Notes: generated by a model not told the origin, from the sequence alone. DNA of 64,000 bases from Halomarina oriensis (GCF_009791395.1 NZ_WSZK01000034.1:103051-167050), one strand, 5' to 3'. Shown: positions 34,661-42,953, counted from the stretch's first letter. Made by a program: numbers and translations.

Positions 34661-35554
34661 ATGTCAGCTGTGGCCCCCAGCATCGAACCTCGGGCGGTGA
34701 CCTCGGCCGTCCTGAAAGGCGGTGTCGGAAAGTCGATGCTCACCACGAACACGGCGCGTGCGCTCGCCGACCGCGGGCACCGCGTCCTCGAGATCGACAT
34801 GGACCCGAACGGGCACGCGACCACCGGTCTGGGATTCGAGAACGAGTACCAGACGGCCGACCAGCACATCGGCGACGTGATGCTCGGTGACCGCGCGGCC
34901 GACCCCGAGGACGTCATCGTCGACACGGGCTACGGCTTCGACCTGCTGCCCGCCCACCGCACGCTGGAGAACCTCAATGTCGAGTTGGCGAACGCCGACT
35001 TCGGGACGGTCAGACTGCGACGGTTCGTCGTCGAACCGCTGCTTGAAACCACATACGACTATATCGTTATCGACGCGGCCAACGAGCGCAACAAGATTTC
35101 GGACAACGCCCTCACGGCGTCGCTCAACATGCTGATTCCGCTCACGCCCGGTAGCGGACTGCGTGGCTTCCGGCGGACGATGGAGCGACAGATCAAACCC
35201 CTCCGCGAGTTCCGTGACCTGGAGATCCTGGCGCTCGTCCCGAACCGCATCAAGCGACGCATCGACCACCGGACCACCGACCGGGAACTCATCGAGGGAC
35301 TGTGTACGACCGAGAACCTCTCGAAGAAGGTCCCGAACTTCGGGTACGTCTCGCCGGAGACGTTCGAGCGAATCGACGCCGGCGAGTGGGACGGCCCGTT
35401 TCCGAAACCCGGCCTCCGAGAGGACACCGACATCGAACGCGCGAACAAGGACGCCGAAGTCCCACTGGCCGAGTACAACCCGGAGAACGACCAGTTGGGT
35501 TCGTTCGACGAACTCGCCGCCATCGTCGAGCACGGGGGTGTCGTCCGTGAGTGA
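34661..35554 (+). CDS. ParA/MinD-like P-loop ATPase
   Basis: 297 residues. Deviant Walker A of the ParA class, KGGVGKSM (residues 19-26; the usual KGGVGKST with Met for Thr), ALADRGHRVLEIDMDPNGHATTGLG (Walker A'), and the Walker B segment YDYIVIDAANERNK. The domain order and length are those of SojA/ParA proteins that pair with a DNA-binding partner for plasmid or chromosome segregation. The Thr-to-Met change at the nucleotide-contacting residue may alter ATPase kinetics. The downstream gene overlaps by 8 bp and would be the partner. The upstream 540-bp spacer has a candidate centromere-like array. Confidence 0.88.
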   Translation: MSAVAPSIEPRAVTSAVLKGGVGKSMLTTNTARALADRGHRVLEIDMDPNGHATTGLGFENEYQTADQHIGDVMLGDRAADPEDVIVDTGYGFDLLPAHRTLENLNVELANADFGTVRLRRFVVEPLLETTYDYIVIDAANERNKISDNALTASLNMLIPLTPGSGLRGFRRTMERQIKPLREFRDLEILALVPNRIKRRIDHRTTDRELIEGLCTTENLSKKVPNFGYVSPETFERIDAGEWDGPFPKPGLREDTDIERANKDAEVPLAEYNPENDQLGSFDELAAIVEHGGVVRE

Positions 35555-36089
35555 CAACCCCTTCGCGGACCTCGACGACGAGTTCGGCGACACGGCGGAC
35601 GGCGACGGCACGGACGACGTCGACGAGTCCGCCGAGAGCGGTCGGCCCGCGACCCCCGCGGCGACCCCCGCCGCCGAGGAGGCCGGGGACGACTCGGGGC
35701 CGACCGGGGACTCGACCGACCCGCTACCGACCGACCGATCGGAGGCCGTCGATCCCACCGGACCGGCCGAGTCGAGGCCACCGGAGTCGACGGCGTCTCC
35801 CCCCGCCTCCGAGTCCAACCGGACGGTCGACCCGACGACGACCGCGGCGTTCGAGTACTCACCGGCGATGCAGCAGGCGGTCTACCCGCGCCCCGAGACG
35901 TGGCAGGCCTTCGAGGACGCCATGGAACTCGACATGGAACGGGTGTTCCGCGCCCACGACGTCCGGAACATGTCGAAACGCGAGATTCACGACGCGCTGT
36001 TCTCGTTCGTCGTCGACAACGCCGACGAGATCGCGCGGCGAGCGCTCTCGGCACGCGGGATCGACACCGACGACGAGACGGACCACTGA
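35547..36089 (+). CDS. Acidic partner protein of the ParA-like ATPase, hypothetical
   Basis: 180 residues from GTG 35547, overlapping the ATPase stop by 8 bp. Residues 1-105 are almost entirely Asp/Glu/Pro/Ser/Thr and probably disordered. The C-terminal ~75 residues look folded and conserved: FEYSPAMQQAVYPRPETWQAFEDAMELDMERVFRA followed by HDVRNMSKREIHDALFSFVVDNADEIARRALSARG (written here in sections of one stretch), mostly helices, perhaps a ribbon-helix-helix or helical DNA-binding module. In partition operons the second gene encodes the centromere-binding or adaptor protein. I did not recognise the family. Confidence 0.72.
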   Translation: MSDNPFADLDDEFGDTADGDGTDDVDESAESGRPATPAATPAAEEAGDDSGPTGDSTDPLPTDRSEAVDPTGPAESRPPESTASPPASESNRTVDPTTTAAFEYSPAMQQAVYPRPETWQAFEDAMELDMERVFRAHDVRNMSKREIHDALFSFVVDNADEIARRALSARGIDTDDETDH

Positions 36090-36721
36090 GCCGCGACCGG
36101 AGGTCGTCTCCGAGGACGACGGTCGGCGGCGACCGGTCGGTGGTCACCGAGCGCCGCCACGGGACTGGTCGACCGTCGGGTCGGTTCCTCACGCCACCGG
36201 TACCACCACGAGCAATTATCAATTAACCGTGATGTATTCGCCCGGACGACTCGTCCGTGGCGAGCACTCGATGGGCGACCCGTCCGCGTGGCCGGCCACG
36301 GTGGTCGAGCGCCGACCCGGTCAATTCCGTCGCCCGACAGGGGCAGTAATCACGTCTTAACCGCCGGTAAGCACCGACAAACCCGGTGGGGCGGGTCGTC
36401 CGCAGCGAGTTCCACACGGGTGGGCCGAACGTCCAACCGACTCGTCCACTCGAATTAACACTCCACGAGGACCGCCTCGGTGGACCGCTCGTCCGACGTT
36501 CCGACCACACGGACTGTCCCGACTGGAGGTTAGTCGGTGCGGTCGGGCCCCCGAACCGTCCCGAACGGGCGACTGTCGGGTGGGGCTGTCGTACGATTCG
36601 ACAGACACGTATCGGGGTAGAATCACGAGTGTTTCTGGTCCGTTATCCGATGTATCTGTACAGTCGCGTTTCACGTAACGACTCCTTATTAATGGGGTCC
36701 CAGAGTGAATAACGGAGCATC
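36090..36721. other. Long intergenic spacer between partition-like genes and PRTase-HAD gene
   Basis: 632 bp. A/T-richer islands occur at 36211-36235 (agcaattatcaattaaccgtgatg), near 36350 and near 36685, the last being the promoter of the following gene. A 42-codon frame starts at 36232 but has no protein-like features. No repeats of the TCAGCTGA type were noticed here. Confidence 0.45.
36686..36693 (+). promoter_or_regulatory. TATA box of PRTase-HAD gene
   Basis: TTATTAAT preceded by the purine/C-rich BRE-like acgactcc, 29-36 nt before the ATG at 36722. This is one of the best canonical core promoters in the window. Confidence 0.55.
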
Positions 36722-37717
36722 ATGAACTACAGGAGCGTCTCCGATATGGGGACATCCGCGCGACAGTTGGCACAGTCGCTCCCGGTCGACGTCGATCTCA
36801 TCGTCGGTATCCCACGGAGCGGACTCCTCGCGGCCAACCTGCTCTGTCTCTCACTCGACCGTCCGATGACCGACGTGGACGGACTCTGCGAGGGACGACT
36901 GTTGCAGACGGGCCACCGATACGACGGGGACGTCTCCTCGTTCGAGGACCTCGACCGGGTGCTGGTCATCGACGATTCGGTCAAGTCGGGCAAACAGATG
37001 ACCGAGACACGGGAGCGACTCGACGCGATGGACTTCCCCTTCGAGATCGAGTACGCGGCCATCTACGTCTCACAGAAGGGCCACCAGTTCGTCGACCACT
37101 GGGCGGAGGTCGTCGACACGCCACGCGTGTTCGAGTGGAACCTGATGCATCATCCGATGCTGAAGCGGTCGTGTTTCGACCTCGACGGCGTGTTGTGTCG
37201 AGACGCGACACCGACCGAAAGCGACGACGGCCCACGGTATCGTGAGTTCCTCAGCACGGTCAAGCCACAGATCGTCCCCTCCGAGCGCATCGGCTGGCTG
37301 GTGACGAGTCGGCCCGAGAAGTACCGCCCGGAGACCGAGCAGTGGCTGGCGGACCACCACGTCGAGTACGAGAACCTCGTGATGCTGGAGGAGACGGCCG
37401 GTGGCCGACAGGGCCGGGACAGCCACGCCGAGTTCAAGGCCGACCTGTACGACTCGACGGACAGCGTCCTGTTCGTCGAGAGCGACTGCGCGCTCGCAAC
37501 GACCATCTCCGAGCGGACCGGGAAACCGGTCTACTGCTACGACAGGAACCAGATGATTCGGCCGGGCTTCGTCGCCGAGACCCGAACCAAGAGCAGTCGG
37601 TATCTCTCGGAACTGACGACCAACCCGGCCGCGTTCCTCGCTACGGCGAGTGGCTACGTGGCGTCACAGGGCTACAACCGACTGGCGATGGCCGCACATC
37701 GGTACCGCAACGGCTGA
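36722..37717 (+). CDS. Phosphoribosyltransferase-HAD hydrolase fusion protein
   Basis: 331 residues. The N-terminal ~120 residues are a type-I PRTase (LIVGIPRSGLLAANLLCL and the PRPP loop RVLVIDDSVKSGKQM, residues 79-93). From residue ~150 a HAD domain starts with SCFDLDGVLCRD (catalytic Asp153 and Asp155), motif II VTSRPEKYRPE, and a later Lys/Asp region HAEFKADLYDSTDSVLFVESD (motifs III and IV). A PRTase activates a nucleotide or nicotinate-like base on PRPP and a HAD phosphatase dephosphorylates, so a coupled reaction is plausible. PRTase-HAD fusions are known from nucleotide-like biosynthetic and stress gene clusters; no partners are visible here except the nearby partition-like genes. 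Alternative: a regulatory pair without catalysis. Confidence 0.82.
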   Translation: MNYRSVSDMGTSARQLAQSLPVDVDLIVGIPRSGLLAANLLCLSLDRPMTDVDGLCEGRLLQTGHRYDGDVSSFEDLDRVLVIDDSVKSGKQMTETRERLDAMDFPFEIEYAAIYVSQKGHQFVDHWAEVVDTPRVFEWNLMHHPMLKRSCFDLDGVLCRDATPTESDDGPRYREFLSTVKPQIVPSERIGWLVTSRPEKYRPETEQWLADHHVEYENLVMLEETAGGRQGRDSHAEFKADLYDSTDSVLFVESDCALATTISERTGKPVYCYDRNQMIRPGFVAETRTKSSRYLSELTTNPAAFLATASGYVASQGYNRLAMAAHRYRNG

Positions 37718-37940
37718 CCGACCGAAAGCGGAGTACGATGGCCGACACGGCCGTCTCACGTGTGTGCCACGCGGTGGGTTGACCGACTTCTCCCGACTGG
37801 TGGACGCATCGACCGGCCGAACGGTCGGTTCGGCGCTACAGACCGGTCGGAACGGCGATACGTTCGGTGTGCCGGTGGCTCAACCTATGGGGGTAAGACC
37901 TACAAGTGGGAAGCCGAATGGTCAGGTAGCGATTCACACC

Positions 37941-38219
37941 ATGCCAACCGTACCACTGTTCCCCGGCATCCCTGGGGGCATCGAAGTGTTCGTCGTGCTG
38001 CTCATCATCGTCCTGTTGTTCGGGGCGAACAAACTCCCGAAGCTGGCGCGTTCGTCGGGGCAGGCGATGGGCGAGTTCAAGAAGGGCCGTGAGGAGATGG
38101 AGGCCGAACTCTCGGAGATGAAAGGCGACGCGATGGGCACGAACGAGGAGTCCGAGACGGCCACCTCGACGGCCGACGCCGACTCCGAGACGACGAACAA
38201 CTCCACCGAAACCGCGTAA
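37941..38219 (+). CDS. tatA: Sec-independent protein translocase subunit TatA/E
   Basis: 92 residues from ATG 37941. A short N-terminal region is followed by the single helix IEVFVVLLIIVLLFGANKLPKLARSSGQAMGEFKKG, which has the conserved FG hinge and the amphipathic helix of TatA, and an acidic Asp/Glu/Thr-rich tail. TatA forms the pore of the twin-arginine translocon, heavily used in haloarchaea, and several Tat lipoproteins occur in this window. The tail is longer and more acidic than in bacteria. No tatC gene is visible near it. Confidence 0.93.
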   Translation: MPTVPLFPGIPGGIEVFVVLLIIVLLFGANKLPKLARSSGQAMGEFKKGREEMEAELSEMKGDAMGTNEESETATSTADADSETTNNSTETA

Positions 38220-38349
38220 CGCCGTTCTTCTCTCCGTTTTCGACGCCTCCGAGCGGACGTACCGCCGGTCTCTCTCGGCCGACCCGCCCCACCGTCTCAC
38301 GCCGGACCGACGGGAACAGCTTTCACCGGTCCGTGTGTGGCTTCCCGCC

Positions 38350-39439
38350 ATGGTGTTCGGACCCCTCCGCAGGCATCCACTGTTGACCGCGGGACTCTTG
38401 GTCGGGAGCGTCGCAGCACTCGGCCGTTCGACGGAGTCACGACTCGACCCCGTCCGCTGGTCGGCACCCCCCCGCCCCGGCGCTCGCCGGCCGACTCGGC
38501 TCCAACGAGGAACTGACCGGTCTCGACACGGTGGTGCGTGTCGACGGCCCCGAGGACGTCGCGTTCGACGACGAGAACCGACTCTACACGGGCGCGGGCG
38601 ACGGCAGAGTCTACCGGACCGTGGAACCAATCGACGAGTCGACGAGCGAGGCCACCGTCGAGGTGTACGCCGCCCTCGACGGCCGCCCGCTCGGACTGAC
38701 GTTCGACGGCGACGACCTGCTGGTCGCGGCGACCGAAGCGGGACTCTGCTCGGTCGCTCCCCACGGCGAGGTGACGACGCTCGCCGACAGTGCGGACGGG
38801 CGACCCGTCGCCTACGCCGACGACATCTTCGTGGCCGACGACGGGACGGTCTACTTCACCGACGCGACGGCCCACGAGCGCTTCGAAGACGAGTTGTGGG
38901 AGCTGGGCGATACGGGGCGACTGCTCGCGTACCACCCCGACTCCGGCGAGACGACGGTCGAACTCGACGGACTGGGGTTCGCCAACGGCCTCGCGCTCGG
39001 CCCCGACGACGAGTCGCTGCTCGTCACCGAGACGTCCCGGTATCGCGTCACGCAGTACTGGTTCGAGGGCGACCGTGAGGGCGAGGACGCGCCGTTCGTC
39101 GAGACCCTGCCGGGCTTCCCCGACAACGTCGACCGGGGAGCGGACGGCCGGTACTGGCTGGCGATTCCGAGCCTCAGAGCCGACGTCCTCGACACGCTCC
39201 ACCGGTACCCGTGGGTGATTCGACAGCTCGGGAAGCTCCCCGAGTCGGCGACCGAAATCGACATCGAACCCTACGGGCTGGTCGTCGAACTCGACGCGGA
39301 CGGGAACGTCGTCGACAGCCTCCACGCCCCCGACGGGGACGTCTTCGGCATCACCTCGGCGACCCCACACGACGACGCGCTCTACCTCGGGTCGCTGTTC
39401 GGGTCGTCGGTGGCGCGCTACCCGTTCGACTCGGAGTGA
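38350..39439 (+). CDS. Strictosidine-synthase/SMP-30-like beta-propeller protein, frame interrupted in a C7 run
   Basis: The frame starting at GTG 38531 gives 302 residues of a propeller protein, but the true N-terminus is in another frame: ATG 38350 starts VFGPLRRHPLLTAGLLVGSVAALGRSTESRLDPVRW and runs to a 7-C run at 38467-38473. Deleting one C joins them as ...WSAPPAPALAGRLGSNEELTGLDTVV, giving 362 residues with a normal hydrophobic signal. The propeller part contains DGPEDVAFDDENRLYTGAGDGRVYR, YADDIFVADDGTVYFTDAT, FANGLALGPDDESLLVTETSRYRVTQYW and LPGFPDNVDRGADGRYWLAIPS. Family members (gluconolactonase, strictosidine synthase-like) hydrolyse or bind lactones; the exact substrate is unknown. 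Confidence 0.85.
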
Positions 39440-39457
39440 GGCGACCCGGTCGGGCTG

Positions 39458-39916
39458 TCACTCCTCCGCCGGGAGCGGTTCGACACGGCCGTCGGCGTGG
39501 ACGATGCGAGCGGTCGCCATCGCGTCGGCGACGACCGTCGACGGTGACTCCGTGTCCGCGTCGGCGGCTTCGTCACTCGCCGCGTCGGACGCGGCGGCGA
39601 ACCGCTCGGCGACGGCCGCCGACACCTCCCACTCCAGTGCGCCGTCCCGGCGATGACGGGGCGTGGTCGGGTCGTACGCCCGGACGACCAGTCCGTCGAC
39701 GGTCGGCCACGCTTCCTCGTCGAGGGCGGCCGCGAACGCGGCGACGACCGGCCGTGCGGTCTCCTGCAACACCGCCCGTGCGTCGTCGGCGTGGCCGGCG
39801 TACCCGAGGAAGGCGGTGTCCTCGTCGACGGCGTCGTACCGTTCGACCCGGAGGTTGACGTCCTCGAGCAGTCTGGCCGTGTGCTCCGCGAGTCGCCCCG
39901 CCAGTTCCTCAGTCAT
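39458..39916 (-). CDS. Hypothetical acidic protein
   Basis: 152 residues from ATG 39916. The sequence alternates helices and strands: LAEHTARLLEDVNLRVERYDAVDEDTAFLGYAGHADDARAVLQETARPVVAAFAAAL, WPTVDGLVVRAYDPTTPRHRRDGALEWEVSAAVAERFAAAS and an acidic tail, then VVADAMATARIVHADGRVEPLPAEE (given here as consecutive parts). No domain recognised. The gene converges with the propeller gene and is divergent from the sulfur-module gene. Coding is supported by base composition and by the absence of any better frame. Confidence 0.6.
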   Translation of the reverse strand: MTEELAGRLAEHTARLLEDVNLRVERYDAVDEDTAFLGYAGHADDARAVLQETARPVVAAFAAALDEEAWPTVDGLVVRAYDPTTPRHRRDGALEWEVSAAVAERFAAASDAASDEAADADTESPSTVVADAMATARIVHADGRVEPLPAEE

Positions 39917-40064
39917 CCGTCGCCTCCGTCCGCCCGACCGCCGGTACCGCTCGGTCGCCACCGGGAGGCCGTGCTCCGTCGCTGAACGAACTCATGGTCT
40001 CACTCGACGGCCACCGAGGTGAAAAGCCGGGTGGTCCCGACCGACGACGAACCACGACCTCTGT

Positions 40065-40083
40065 ATTGTGAATATTGCACAAT
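40065..40083. promoter_or_regulatory. Inverted repeat ATTGTG-N7-CACAAT upstream of the rhodanese-MBL gene
   Basis: The arms ATTGTG (40065-40070) and CACAAT (40078-40083) are exact complements with a 7-bp AATATTG spacer. The block ends at the start of the TATA-like ttcttttag (about 40083-40091) of the gene at 40119. Its core GTATTGTGA occurs again, in the opposite orientation, before the YeeE gene (42380-42388), and GTATTG occurs in the palindrome at 42225-42238. Confidence 0.55.
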
Positions 40084-40118
40084 TCTTTTAGCGCTGTAGC
40101 GACGAGTTGCCGGTACCG

Positions 40119-41309
40119 ATGGAACGAGCCGACTTTCCGACGCCGGAAGCAACGGTCGAGGCCGCCACACCGACCGACCTGTACCGCCGCATCGACGACG
40201 GGGCGGACGTGACGCTTCTCGACGTCCGGATGCCCACGGACTTCGAGGAGTGGCACGTCGACGGCGACACCGTCGAGGTCACGAACGTCCCGTACCACGA
40301 GTTCCTCGACGGCGTGGACGAGGACCTCCTCGAACGTGTCCCCGAAGGTGACCCGCTCGTCGTCCTCTGTGCGAAAGGTACGGCCAGCGAGTTCGTCGCC
40401 GGTAGTCTCGCCGACGCCGGCCGGCGCGTCGTACATCTTGACGGTGGGATGAACGGGTGGGCGCGCGTCCTCGACCGGGTCGAGGTGACCGACTACGACG
40501 GTCCCGGTACGGTCTACCAGTACCAGCGGCCGTCGTCGGGCTGTCTCTCGTATCTCGTCGTCTCCGACGGCGAGGCGGCCGTCGTCGACCCGTTGCGGGC
40601 GTTCGCCGACCGTTACCGCGAGGACGCGGCCGCACTCGAGGCGACACTGGTCGACGCGTTCGACACACACGTCCACGCCGACCACGTCAGCGGCGTTCGG
40701 ACGCTCGAGGACGCCGACACCCGTGGCGTCGTCCCCGAGGCGGCCGCGGACCGGGGGGTCACCTACACGGACCGGGTCGACACCGTCGCGGACGGTGGAG
40801 AGTATGCCGTCGGCGACGCCACCGTCGAGGCGGTTTACACACCGGGACACACGACGGGTATGACCTCGTATCTCGTCGGCGACTCGCTGCTCGCAACGGG
40901 CGATGGCCTGTTCGTCGAGAGCGTCGCCCGTCCGGACCTCGAAGACGGTGCCGACCGTGCGGAAGACGCCGCTCGAACGCTCTACGAGACGCTCCACGAC
41001 TGCGTTCGCTCGCTCTCCGACGACACCGTCGTCGCCCCCGCCCACTTCGGCGACGCGACGACCCCCGCCGCCGACGGCAGTTACACCGCTGCGCTCGGCG
41101 ACGTCGTCGAGCGGATGCGTGCACTCTCACTTCCCGAAGACGAGTTCGTCGACCTCGTGCTGTCGGACATGCCGCCTCGCCCCGCCAACTACGAGGAGAT
41201 CGTCGAGACGAACCTCGGCCGACGAACGATCGACGACGACGAAGCGTTCGAACTCGAACTCGGTCCGAACAACTGCGCGGCCAGTCGGGACTCGCTCGCC
41301 GACGACTGA
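40119..41309 (+). CDS. Rhodanese-MBL fusion protein, persulfide/sulfur oxidation
   Basis: 396 residues from ATG 40119. Residues 15-115 form a rhodanese with active-site Cys84 (LVVLCAKGTASEF). Residues 130-350 form a metallo-beta-lactamase domain with FDTHVHADHVSG (HxHxDH at 184-189), YTPGHTTGMTSYLVGDSLLATGDGLF and VAPAHFGD, which resembles persulfide dioxygenases (ETHE1-type). The rhodanese would pass sulfane sulfur to the oxygenase. The order (rhodanese first) is the reverse of staphylococcal CstB, which has the MBL domain first. Neighbours are DsrE, TusA and YeeE genes, so a sulfur-handling role is very likely. Confidence 0.9.
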   Translation: MERADFPTPEATVEAATPTDLYRRIDDGADVTLLDVRMPTDFEEWHVDGDTVEVTNVPYHEFLDGVDEDLLERVPEGDPLVVLCAKGTASEFVAGSLADAGRRVVHLDGGMNGWARVLDRVEVTDYDGPGTVYQYQRPSSGCLSYLVVSDGEAAVVDPLRAFADRYREDAAALEATLVDAFDTHVHADHVSGVRTLEDADTRGVVPEAAADRGVTYTDRVDTVADGGEYAVGDATVEAVYTPGHTTGMTSYLVGDSLLATGDGLFVESVARPDLEDGADRAEDAARTLYETLHDCVRSLSDDTVVAPAHFGDATTPAADGSYTAALGDVVERMRALSLPEDEFVDLVLSDMPPRPANYEEIVETNLGRRTIDDDEAFELELGPNNCAASRDSLADD

Positions 41310-41347
41310 CCACTCCCGACCGTGAACTGCGTGCGGAGAAGCGGGTC

Positions 41348-41917
41348 TCAGACGAGGAGTTGGACGTCCGCTTCGACCATCTCCCGGAAGGCCGAGGCAG
41401 CCCCGACACCGGTCGTCACGCCGTCGAAGAAGTCGTCCTCGTCGTAGCCGAGCAGGTCGATGGTCATCTGACACGCCTGGAGGTCGACCCCGGTCTCGAT
41501 GGAGAGGTCGACGAGTTCCTCGACGGTGGCGACGTCGTTCTCGGCAATGCGTTTTCGCATCAGTCGGGTCGTCACCTCGTCCATGCCGGGGAGTGCGGCG
41601 ATGGCGTTCGGCACGGGCACGTTCGGATTGCCGACCGAACTGAGTTTCAGCGCCGACGAGCGCTCTTCGTGAAGAATGTCGAGGCCCCAGAACGTGTGGA
41701 AGACGGTCACGTCGTACCCGAACGCGGCCGCCGTCGAGGCCAGGATGAGCGGTGGGTACGCCATATCTAGTGTCCCCTTGGTTGCGACGACGACCATCTT
41801 CTGGCTGTCGTCAGGTGTCGCTTCGAGGTCGGCGAGCCGTGTTTCCAGGTCGTCGACGCGGGCCAGAAGGTCCTCGAGCGAGGCGTCCTCCGGCTCGGTC
41901 GTGGTGTCGGTACTCAT
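41348..41917 (-). CDS. DsrE/DsrF/DrsH-like family protein
   Basis: 189 residues from ATG 41917. An N-terminal coiled coil (SLEDLLARVDDLETRLADLEA) precedes a DsrE-like Rossmann fold: QKMVVVATKGTLDMAYPPLI, GYDVTVFHTFWGLDIL, and a Cys in the helix region VDLQACQMTIDLLGYDEDDFF. DsrE-like proteins carry sulfane sulfur on a cysteine and hand it to TusA or to oxidising enzymes. It faces the TusA gene (the stop of TusA lies 9 bp from this start) on the same strand, so both are probably translated from one message. It is convergent with the rhodanese-MBL gene. Confidence 0.85.
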   Translation of the reverse strand: MSTDTTTEPEDASLEDLLARVDDLETRLADLEATPDDSQKMVVVATKGTLDMAYPPLILASTAAAFGYDVTVFHTFWGLDILHEERSSALKLSSVGNPNVPVPNAIAALPGMDEVTTRLMRKRIAENDVATVEELVDLSIETGVDLQACQMTIDLLGYDEDDFFDGVTTGVGAASAFREMVEADVQLLV

Positions 41918-41925
41918 CGGAGAAC

Positions 41926-42171
41926 TCACTCGGTCTTGCGGACGTAGTGGATGTAGACGTCGCCGTCCTCGGCCTGCGCGACGAGTTCGACGCCGGCCGT
42001 CGCGTCGGTCCACCCGGCCAGGTCACTCACGCTCCCCGAGTCGGTCGCCAGCACTTCGAGCGTCTCGCCGACGGCGAGGTCGTCGATTGCCCGTCCGGTC
42101 TCGACGACCGGCATCGGGCAGCTCTGGCCTTTCACGTCGAGCGTCTCGGTAGCGTCGATGTTCGTACTCAT
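41926..42171 (-). CDS. tusA: TusA-family sulfur carrier
   Basis: 81 residues from ATG 42171 (6 further codons upstream to 42189 are possible but add only an unlikely MARTPR). Motif CPMP at residues 18-21 holds the catalytic Cys18, followed by VVETGRAIDDLAVGETLEVLATDSGSVSDLAGW. TusA accepts persulfide sulfur from rhodanese or DsrE proteins and is also coupled to YeeE thiosulfate/sulfur importers. The gene is divergent from yeeE-like genes over 220 bp, in a shared regulatory region. Confidence 0.93.
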   Translation of the reverse strand: MSTNIDATETLDVKGQSCPMPVVETGRAIDDLAVGETLEVLATDSGSVSDLAGWTDATAGVELVAQAEDGDVYIHYVRKTE

Positions 42172-42224
42172 TCGTGGTGTCCTCGCCACGCCGTACCGGG
42201 GTCTGGACCAAAAGACTATCGTTT

Positions 42225-42238
42225 GTATTGCTCAATAC
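42225..42238. promoter_or_regulatory. GTATTGCTCAATAC palindrome between TusA and YeeE genes
   Basis: Perfect inverted repeat GTATTG-CT-CAATAC in the divergent spacer, just upstream of the likely TusA promoter (cttttgg on the minus strand near 42211). It shares GTATTG with the sites at 40063 and 42380. Outer bases TTGT...ACAA extend partial symmetry. Confidence 0.6.
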
Positions 42239-42379
42239 TTACAATCAAGACAGCTGCCACTCGCCGGTCTCACTGTGCCTGAAGTCGTCGAAACTACCGA
42301 AAGAAGTCGTGAGTGGTACATATGGTCGGCGTGTGCGGAGTCGGGCGGAGGGTATGTCCGAACTCTTTTTGCAGTAGGC

Positions 42380-42388
42380 TCACAATAC
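42380..42388 (-). promoter_or_regulatory. GTATTGTGA motif at the YeeE promoter
   Basis: On the minus strand this 9-mer equals the one found at 40063-40071. It lies between the TATA-like ctttttgca (about 42364-42372) and the GTG start at 42393, a classical repressor position. Shared sequence is seen; function is inferred. Confidence 0.45.
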
Positions 42389-42392
42389 AGCA

Positions 42393-42953
42393 GTGAATGA
42401 CGACCCCGTGTTCCGAGTCGGACGGTGGGTGGCGACGAGTACACGTGCAGGGGTGTCGGCGGTGACGGGGGTGATGCTCCCGGTCCTCGCGGACCTCTTC
42501 CCGAACGGGGCGACCCGGTACGCCGTCGGTGGACTCTTCGTCGCAACCGGCATCGCCGTCGTCTACGTCGGGACCGCCATCATCCCCGGCAACAGCACGG
42601 TCCTCGAATCGACGCTGTCGTACGTCTCCGACCTCCCACGACTCGACCGGCCCGCCTACGTGACTTCACGCGACTGGCGTGTCGTCTTCGCGCTCAGTAT
42701 CGTCGCGGGCGGCGCTCTCTGGGGTCTCGTGCTCGACCCCGGGACGTTCCACACGGACGTCCAGTGGTGGCGACTCCTCGGTGGCGGCGTCCTCGTCGGC
42801 ATCGGGACGCGCGTCGGAAAGGGCTGTACCGCGGGCCACGGCGTCTGTGGGATCGGCTCGGTCTCTCGGACGTCCATCGTCAACGTCGCGCTGTTCGTGG
42901 GTGTCGCCATCCTCACCGCGATGGCCGTCGGTGCGGCGGGGGTGACGCCGTGA
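42393..42953 (+). CDS. YeeE/YedE-family sulfur transport protein, N-terminal half
   Basis: 186 residues from GTG 42393. Five hydrophobic segments alternate with polar turns, and the conserved GKGCTAGHGVCGIGSVSR motif is present near the end of the visible helices. In the thiosulfate transporter TsuA (YeeE) the CxxGHGhCG motif holds the substrate-relaying cysteine. Here the protein is half-length and the second half is encoded by the next gene, whose GTG overlaps this stop by 4 bp. The two halves should assemble into one transporter. Neighbouring TusA fits the known TusA-YeeE pairing. Confidence 0.88.
   Translation: MNDDPVFRVGRWVATSTRAGVSAVTGVMLPVLADLFPNGATRYAVGGLFVATGIAVVYVGTAIIPGNSTVLESTLSYVSDLPRLDRPAYVTSRDWRVVFALSIVAGGALWGLVLDPGTFHTDVQWWRLLGGGVLVGIGTRVGKGCTAGHGVCGIGSVSRTSIVNVALFVGVAILTAMAVGAAGVTP

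Noticed and set aside
36232..36360. 42-codon frame in the 632-bp spacer
   Set aside because: Low information content, no RBS or domain. The A/T-rich DNA before it is more likely regulatory.
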